Shown here: in pieces, positions 60,015-64,000 of the stretch
Position numbering within the stretch: the stretch's first letter is position 1
Layout: each line of letters starts with the position of its first letter
Assembly: GCA_951813525.2 (NCBI GenBank)
Contig: CATOTJ020000001.1
Span: forward strand, 806,001-870,000
DNA from: Thermohalobaculum sp951813525
GTDB lineage: Bacteria > Pseudomonadota > Alphaproteobacteria > Rhodobacterales > Rhodobacteraceae
DNA: 64,000 bases
Direction of reading: 5' to 3'
Made by a program: the position numbers and the translations under genes
Notes under the pieces: generated by a model
What the model saw: the letters and a program-made list of their open reading frames with translations, nothing else
Database searches by the model: none
What the model was told of the DNA's origin: nothing

Positions 60015-61454
60015 TCAGCGGTAGCAGACGGCTTTGGCCGCCTCGATGACTTCGGCTGTTGTAACCAGCGCCAGCCTTTCAAGATTTGCGGCATAGGGCA
60101 TCGGCACATCCTTGCCGGTCAGGTTGATGACCGGAGCGTCGAGCCAATCGAATGCCTGCTGCATCAGCACCGCCGATATGTGGTTGCCGATGGAACAAAC
60201 CGGCCATCCCTCTTCAATCGTCACACAGCGATTGGTCTTTTTGACCGAATTGATCACTGTTTCCGTATCCATCGGGCGCAGGCTTCTCAGGTCGATGACT
60301 TCAGCGTCGATACCATCAGCAGCCAGGGCCTCTGCGGCTTCGTTCGCATAGGTCATACCGATGCCGAAACTGACCAGCGTGATGTCACTGCCGGAGCGGG
60401 CAATGCGGGCCTTTCCGATCTCGACCGTGAAATCGTCCATTTCCGGCACATCGAATGACCGCCCGTAAAGGATCTCATTTTCCAGCACGATGACCGGGTT
60501 CGGGTCGCGGATCGCGGCCTTCATCAGGCCCTTGGCGTCCGCTGCGGTATAGGGCTGCACAACCTTCAGGCCAGGGATCTGAGCATACCAGGCGGCATAA
60601 TCCTGACTGTGCTGCGCGCCGACACGCGCCGCGGCACCATTCGGCCCGCGAAACACAATCGGGCTGCCCATCTGACCACCGGACATATAAAGCGTCTTCG
60701 CAGCAGAGTTGATGATCTGGTCGATCGCCTGCATCGCGAAGTTGAACGTCATGAACTCGACAATCGGCTTCAACCCGGCAAAAGCAGCGCCGACACCGAT
60801 TCCAGCAAAGCCATGCTCGGTAATGGGTGTATCGATGACGCGTTTGGCACCGAATTCGTCCAACAAGCCCTGAGAAATCTTGTAGGCACCTTGATACTCG
60901 GCAACCTCCTCACCCATCAGAAAGACGTCTTCGTCGCGGCGCATTTCCTCGGCCATCGCGTCGCGCAGGGCCTCTCGCACCGTCTGGGCCTTCATCGCTG
61001 TGCCCTCGGGCCAATCGCGGGTTTCTACGGTCGGCCATGGAACATCACCGCCGTCAGCCGCCGTGGAAACCGAAGCAACCGCCTGTTTGTCTTCACTGGG
61101 TTGCGTTGGCCCACTGCCGCCACCGTCGCCGTCGCCGCCGCTTGGCTGTGTTGGACCGGGTTCGTCGCTGGGACCATCTGCGCTGACCGCATCCATGGCC
61201 GAGGGGTCTTCACCCTCCTCCAACAACACGGCGATCAGGGCATTTACCTTCACGCCTTCGGTTCCCTCGGCAACCATCAGCTTACCGACAATCCCTTCGT
61301 CGACGGCTTCGACTTCCATCGTTGCCTTGTCCGTCTCGATCTCGGCGATGATGTCGCCGGATGAAACGGTGTCGCCTTCCTTCACCAACCACTTGGCCAG
61401 CGTGCCTTCTTCCATTGTCGGCGAGAGGGCGGGCATCAAAATGCTAACTGTCAT
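60015..61454 (-). CDS. pdhB: pyruvate dehydrogenase E1 beta, with N-terminal lipoyl domain
   Basis: A 479-residue E1-beta. Residues 1-80 form a lipoyl domain (IETDKATMEVEAVDEG) as in alphaproteobacterial PdhB, followed by a Gly/Asp/Pro-rich linker (PSGGDGDGGGSGPTQPSED) and the transketolase pyrimidine-binding part (EEVAEYQGAYKISQGLLDEFG, and DTPITEHGFAGIGVGAAFAGL). With E1-alpha it binds thiamine diphosphate and decarboxylates pyruvate. Start at 61454. Confidence 0.96.
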   Translation of the reverse strand: MTVSILMPALSPTMEEGTLAKWLVKEGDTVSSGDIIAEIETDKATMEVEAVDEGIVGKLMVAEGTEGVKVNALIAVLLEEGEDPSAMDAVSADGPSDEPGPTQPSGGDGDGGGSGPTQPSEDKQAVASVSTAADGGDVPWPTVETRDWPEGTAMKAQTVREALRDAMAEEMRRDEDVFLMGEEVAEYQGAYKISQGLLDEFGAKRVIDTPITEHGFAGIGVGAAFAGLKPIVEFMTFNFAMQAIDQIINSAAKTLYMSGGQMGSPIVFRGPNGAAARVGAQHSQDYAAWYAQIPGLKVVQPYTAADAKGLMKAAIRDPNPVIVLENEILYGRSFDVPEMDDFTVEIGKARIARSGSDITLVSFGIGMTYANEAAEALAADGIDAEVIDLRSLRPMDTETVINSVKKTNRCVTIEEGWPVCSIGNHISAVLMQQAFDWLDAPVINLTGKDVPMPYAANLERLALVTTAEVIEAAKAVCYR

Positions 61455-61467
61455 ATCCCGGTCCCCT

Positions 61468-62466
61468 TCAGGCGTAGATGTCGGTCCAAAGCTCGGCTTC
61501 TGCCGGCTCGGGACTTTCCTGGGCAAAGGCCGCGGCTTCGTTGACGACGGCCTTTACCTCTTTGTCGATGTCCTTGATCTGATCTTCGTCAGCCAAACCA
61601 TGATCCATCAAAACCTTGCGCAGCCCGTCGATCGGGTCGCGCTCCTCCCGCATTTTCGAGACTTCCTCGCGTGTGCGGTACTTTGCTGGGTCCGACATGG
61701 AATGGCCGCGATAGCGATAGGTCTTCATCTCCAGAATGTATGGTCCTTGACCCGAACGGGCATGCTCTACCGCACGGCCCCCGGCCTCGCGCACGGCAAG
61801 AACATCCATCCCGTTCACTTCCTCGCCCGGGATGCCGAACGCCTCGCCGCGGGTATAAATCGCCGGGGTCGAAGTCGACCGCGTTTGTGCGGTGCCCATG
61901 GCGTATTGATTGTTCTCGATCACGAAAATGCAGGGCAGATCCCAAAGCGCCGCCATGTTGAACGTCTCGTAGACCTGTCCCTGGTTCGACGCACCGTCGC
62001 CGAAATAGGTCATCGAGACATGGTCATTGCCGCGGTACTTGTTGGCAAAGGCCAATCCAGCGCCCAACGGCACATTGGCGCCGACGATACCGTGCCCGCC
62101 ATAAAACTCTTTCTCTTTCGAGAACATGTGCATCGAGCCGCCCTTGCCTTTCGACAATCCGCCTTCGCGGCCCGTCAGTTCGGCCATCACGCCCCTAGGG
62201 TCCATGCCGCAAGCCAGCATATGGCCATGGTCGCGGTAAGTGGTGATAACCTGATCGCCCTCTTTGCAGTTCGACTGCAAACCGACAACGACCGCCTCCT
62301 GCCCGATATAAAGGTGGCAGAACCCGCCGATCAGCCCCATTCCATAAAGTTGGCCGGCCTTTTCCTCGAACCGGCGGATCAGCAGCATATCGCGATAATG
62401 GGTAATCAGTTCTTCGGCAGGCGGCAGGTTTTTGGCAGCTTTGCTGCCTTCTTTGGCGTCGGGCAA
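61468..62466 (-). CDS. pdhA: pyruvate dehydrogenase E1 alpha
   Basis: A 332-residue E1-alpha. The ThDP-binding motif is GDGASNQGQVYETFNMAALWDLPCIFVIENN. The phosphorylation-type segment RGHSMSDPAKYR is present. The start is TTG at 62466, supported by GAGGGAGGAAG. It forms the first gene of the pdh operon and lies downstream of ftsB on the same strand. Confidence 0.96.
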   Translation of the reverse strand: MPDAKEGSKAAKNLPPAEELITHYRDMLLIRRFEEKAGQLYGMGLIGGFCHLYIGQEAVVVGLQSNCKEGDQVITTYRDHGHMLACGMDPRGVMAELTGREGGLSKGKGGSMHMFSKEKEFYGGHGIVGANVPLGAGLAFANKYRGNDHVSMTYFGDGASNQGQVYETFNMAALWDLPCIFVIENNQYAMGTAQTRSTSTPAIYTRGEAFGIPGEEVNGMDVLAVREAGGRAVEHARSGQGPYILEMKTYRYRGHSMSDPAKYRTREEVSKMREERDPIDGLRKVLMDHGLADEDQIKDIDKEVKAVVNEAAAFAQESPEPAEAELWTDIYA

Positions 62467-62607
62467 GTCTTCCTCCCTCGAATCCGGTCGTTCTCACGCT
62501 GGCACCGACCCTACCGCGTTTAACGCGGCTGTGCAGCTAAACACGGAATCGCATGATTGCGAAGTTCGGGGATCGGGTGTCAGTAAATTTCGCTTCGGAT
62601 ACTGCGT

Positions 62608-62907
62608 TCAACGCACGATCATCTCGTCTACGCGGACCATGCCCAGAATATCACGGGCACGCTCGTCCAGTAGATCCAGATCCAGATAGGCATCGGAAAG
62701 GCGCCGGACCTTGTTTGCAATGTGCTCGCGCCTGGCGATCAAAACTGCCAACTCGGCGTTCAGGCGGCGCTCTTCAGACCCGGCTTCGCGAAAGGCGGCA
62801 AGGCCGGTATTGCTCTGCAAACTGGAATGGGCGACCACAATGATCAGCCCGATCAGGAACAGATACGCCGCGGGCGTTGCCACCGATTTGAAGCTCAAAC
62901 GCTCCAT
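62608..62907 (-). CDS. ftsB: septum formation initiator (FtsB/DivIC-like)
   Basis: A 99-residue protein. It has one N-terminal span (AAYLFLIGLIIVVAHSSL) and a coiled coil with Ala/Leu/Arg (RRLNAELAVLIARREHIANKVRRL), then DLDLLDERARDILGMV, the FtsB family core. It bridges FtsL and FtsQ in the divisome. It lies 141 bp upstream of pdhA in the same orientation, an arrangement I recall from other alphaproteobacteria. Confidence 0.88.
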   Translation of the reverse strand: MERLSFKSVATPAAYLFLIGLIIVVAHSSLQSNTGLAAFREAGSEERRLNAELAVLIARREHIANKVRRLSDAYLDLDLLDERARDILGMVRVDEMIVR

Positions 62908-63035
62908 ACTTCCCCTGACGACAGCTCCCCCGATGGCGCGGACATTGCATTAATCACCTGTCGGCGCAAAGGGACGGGGCGGGATTATGTCATGAAAATA
63001 GAGCTTTGAGTCTTTTTCGTCACACGCTGGTTGCA

Positions 63036-63800
63036 CTAATCGCTCAGGCTTGCACGGTACTGATCGCGCATCCATTCGGCAAAATCATCAACCCGCAGGC
63101 CACCCGCCAGATACTCTGCCGTCAACTCCATCAGGCGATCGCGCCCAAAGCTCGCGAAATGCCCTCCATGGATCGTGCGCGGCGCCAATTCGCGCATACG
63201 TTCATGGGACGCGCGCAGCAGCGCCGGGTCCGATTCCGGCAGATCATCCAGCATCGGACCATCATATAACGCATCGCCGGTAAACAGCGTTTCCGTCGCC
63301 TCCTCCCACAACCCGATCGAGCCAGGTGAGTGGCCCGGCAGATGCAGAATCTGAAAGGACCGATCGCCCAGATCCACGATGTCGCCTTCATCCAAATATC
63401 CGGTCAGCGGTGCGGCACGTATCCAATAGTCTTTCGGTTCGAACTCGGGGTAAATCGCAGGATCGATCAACTCAGCCGCAGCCCAACCGTGGCTAACCAT
63501 CGTGTCGGTCTGATCGGTTTGCATGAAAGCTGCCTCGGCCTGGTGGCCCTGCCTGTCGCCAAACTCATGCAGACCCGCGCAGTGGTCGAAATGCGTATGG
63601 GTGACAATTGCGGTCAACGGCAGGTCGCTCAACCGCAGGATCTCTGCCTTCAGCGGCGACAACCCCATCCCTGTGTCAATCACCAGGTCCCGGTCGCGTC
63701 CGCGCACATGCCAGATATTGCACTTCAACCAGGGGCGAACGCCGGTTTCGGTGATCAGCGTAATATCGTCGTCCAGCCTTTCGGTCTGAAAATACTGCAT
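63036..63800 (-). CDS. metallo-beta-lactamase-fold hydrolase
   Basis: A 254-residue MBL-fold protein. The metal-binding motif is THTHFDHCAG; further ligands are in LPGHSPGS, TGDAL and GGHF near the end. No lactamase-specific loops are visible, so it is probably a glyoxalase II- or lactonase-like hydrolase. The ATG at 63800 is used by analogy with relatives beginning near MQYFQTERL. It is divergent from the partial oxidoreductase gene. Confidence 0.88.
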   Translation of the reverse strand: MQYFQTERLDDDITLITETGVRPWLKCNIWHVRGRDRDLVIDTGMGLSPLKAEILRLSDLPLTAIVTHTHFDHCAGLHEFGDRQGHQAEAAFMQTDQTDTMVSHGWAAAELIDPAIYPEFEPKDYWIRAAPLTGYLDEGDIVDLGDRSFQILHLPGHSPGSIGLWEEATETLFTGDALYDGPMLDDLPESDPALLRASHERMRELAPRTIHGGHFASFGRDRLMELTAEYLAGGLRVDDFAEWMRDQYRASLSD

Positions 63801-63888
63801 GGCCCGATGCTCGCCCGTCCTGCGACATGGGGCAACCTTTCTGACCGCGATGCACACGCTATAACCCGCCACGCAGGGAGAGCGCATC

Positions 63889-64000
63889 ATGGCAGAGCGG
63901 GTCGAAACAGTCGTCATTGGGGCCGGGGTGGTCGGCCTTGCCGTCGCGCGTTCACTCGCCTTGACCGGCCGCGAAGTTCTGGTGCTCGAGCGCGAAGACC
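63889..64000 (+). CDS. FAD-dependent oxidoreductase, 5' end only
   Basis: The first 37 residues, MAERVETVVIGAGVVGLAVA and onward, show a Rossmann FAD-binding GxGxxG motif followed by LTGREVLVLERE. This is the start of a DadA/LhgO-type oxidoreductase; the product is cut by the window end. CAGGGAGAGCGC precedes the ATG. Confidence 0.85.
   Translation, partial: MAERVETVVIGAGVVGLAVARSLALTGREVLVLERED

Noticed and set aside
58671..61454. Possible assembly duplication of the lipoyl domain in pdhB and pdhC
   Set aside because: Alphaproteobacterial PdhB proteins normally carry such a lipoyl domain, and the two copies differ at several positions, so this is ordinary biology.

Overview
The window is chromosomal DNA of an alphaproteobacterium, most likely a marine Rhodobacterales (Roseobacter-type). 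The evidence is a CckA-type hybrid kinase, a recA gene with a GAAC-N7-GAAC SOS box, ftsB followed by a pdhA-pdhB-pdhC operon with a lipoyl domain fused to E1-beta, TcuA/TcuB, a DUF6314 protein, and split one-carbon (MeTr plus MTHFR) genes. Most genes are GC-rich and densely packed, often with ATGA overlaps. No rRNA, tRNA or CRISPR array was recognised.

Layout. 1-3100: a 2.78-kb IS1-like element bounded by 21-bp perfect inverted repeats. It carries AT-rich cargo (an SDH-type ClpP-fold serine protease, two small proteins and a secreted protein) as well as a DDE transposase. It sits between a decapitated BrnA-like gene and a cysteine-cluster gene, with no target duplication. 3-15 kb: housekeeping and small genes (cysE, a DksA-like protein, Bax inhibitor-1, an FtsX/LolD-type ABC transporter divergent from an arylesterase, thpR, bolA, a J-domain protein). 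15-22 kb: tcuA-tcuB, glnK-amtB behind a sigma54-like promoter, pncB, and a hydroxylase/DUF2147 fusion. 22-30 kb: an AraC-type gene with an in-frame amber stop, paaI plus a beta-ketoadipyl/oxoadipyl-CoA thiolase, ppa, a desaturase, a P-loop protein, an intradiol dioxygenase and an AhpD-like protein. 30-40 kb: a degenerate GGDEF protein, purB, an Ala/Pro/Glu-rich exported protein, rpmI-rplT, a CueR/HmrR regulator, and a His-rich cadherin-like protein.

40-50 kb: a one-carbon block (virulence-factor-domain protein, divergent MTHFR-like protein, methyltetrahydrofolate methyltransferase) facing a canonical metF; ppx-rlmE; a GDSL esterase with RTX repeats; guaB; and an RsmB-like methyltransferase. 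50-64 kb: cckA, a sulfotransferase, recA, alaS, an EF-hand protein, the pdh operon with ftsB, an MBL-fold hydrolase, and the start of an FAD oxidoreductase.

Functional links. The methylfolate genes probably feed a multi-protein cobalamin methionine synthase or demethylation route. glnK and amtB form the usual ammonium sensing and transport pair. ftsB and pdhABC are likely co-oriented in one unit. The most unusual object is the protease-carrying transposon, whose cargo operon has its own promoter overlaid by a perfect inverted repeat and whose transposase appears to be leaderless.
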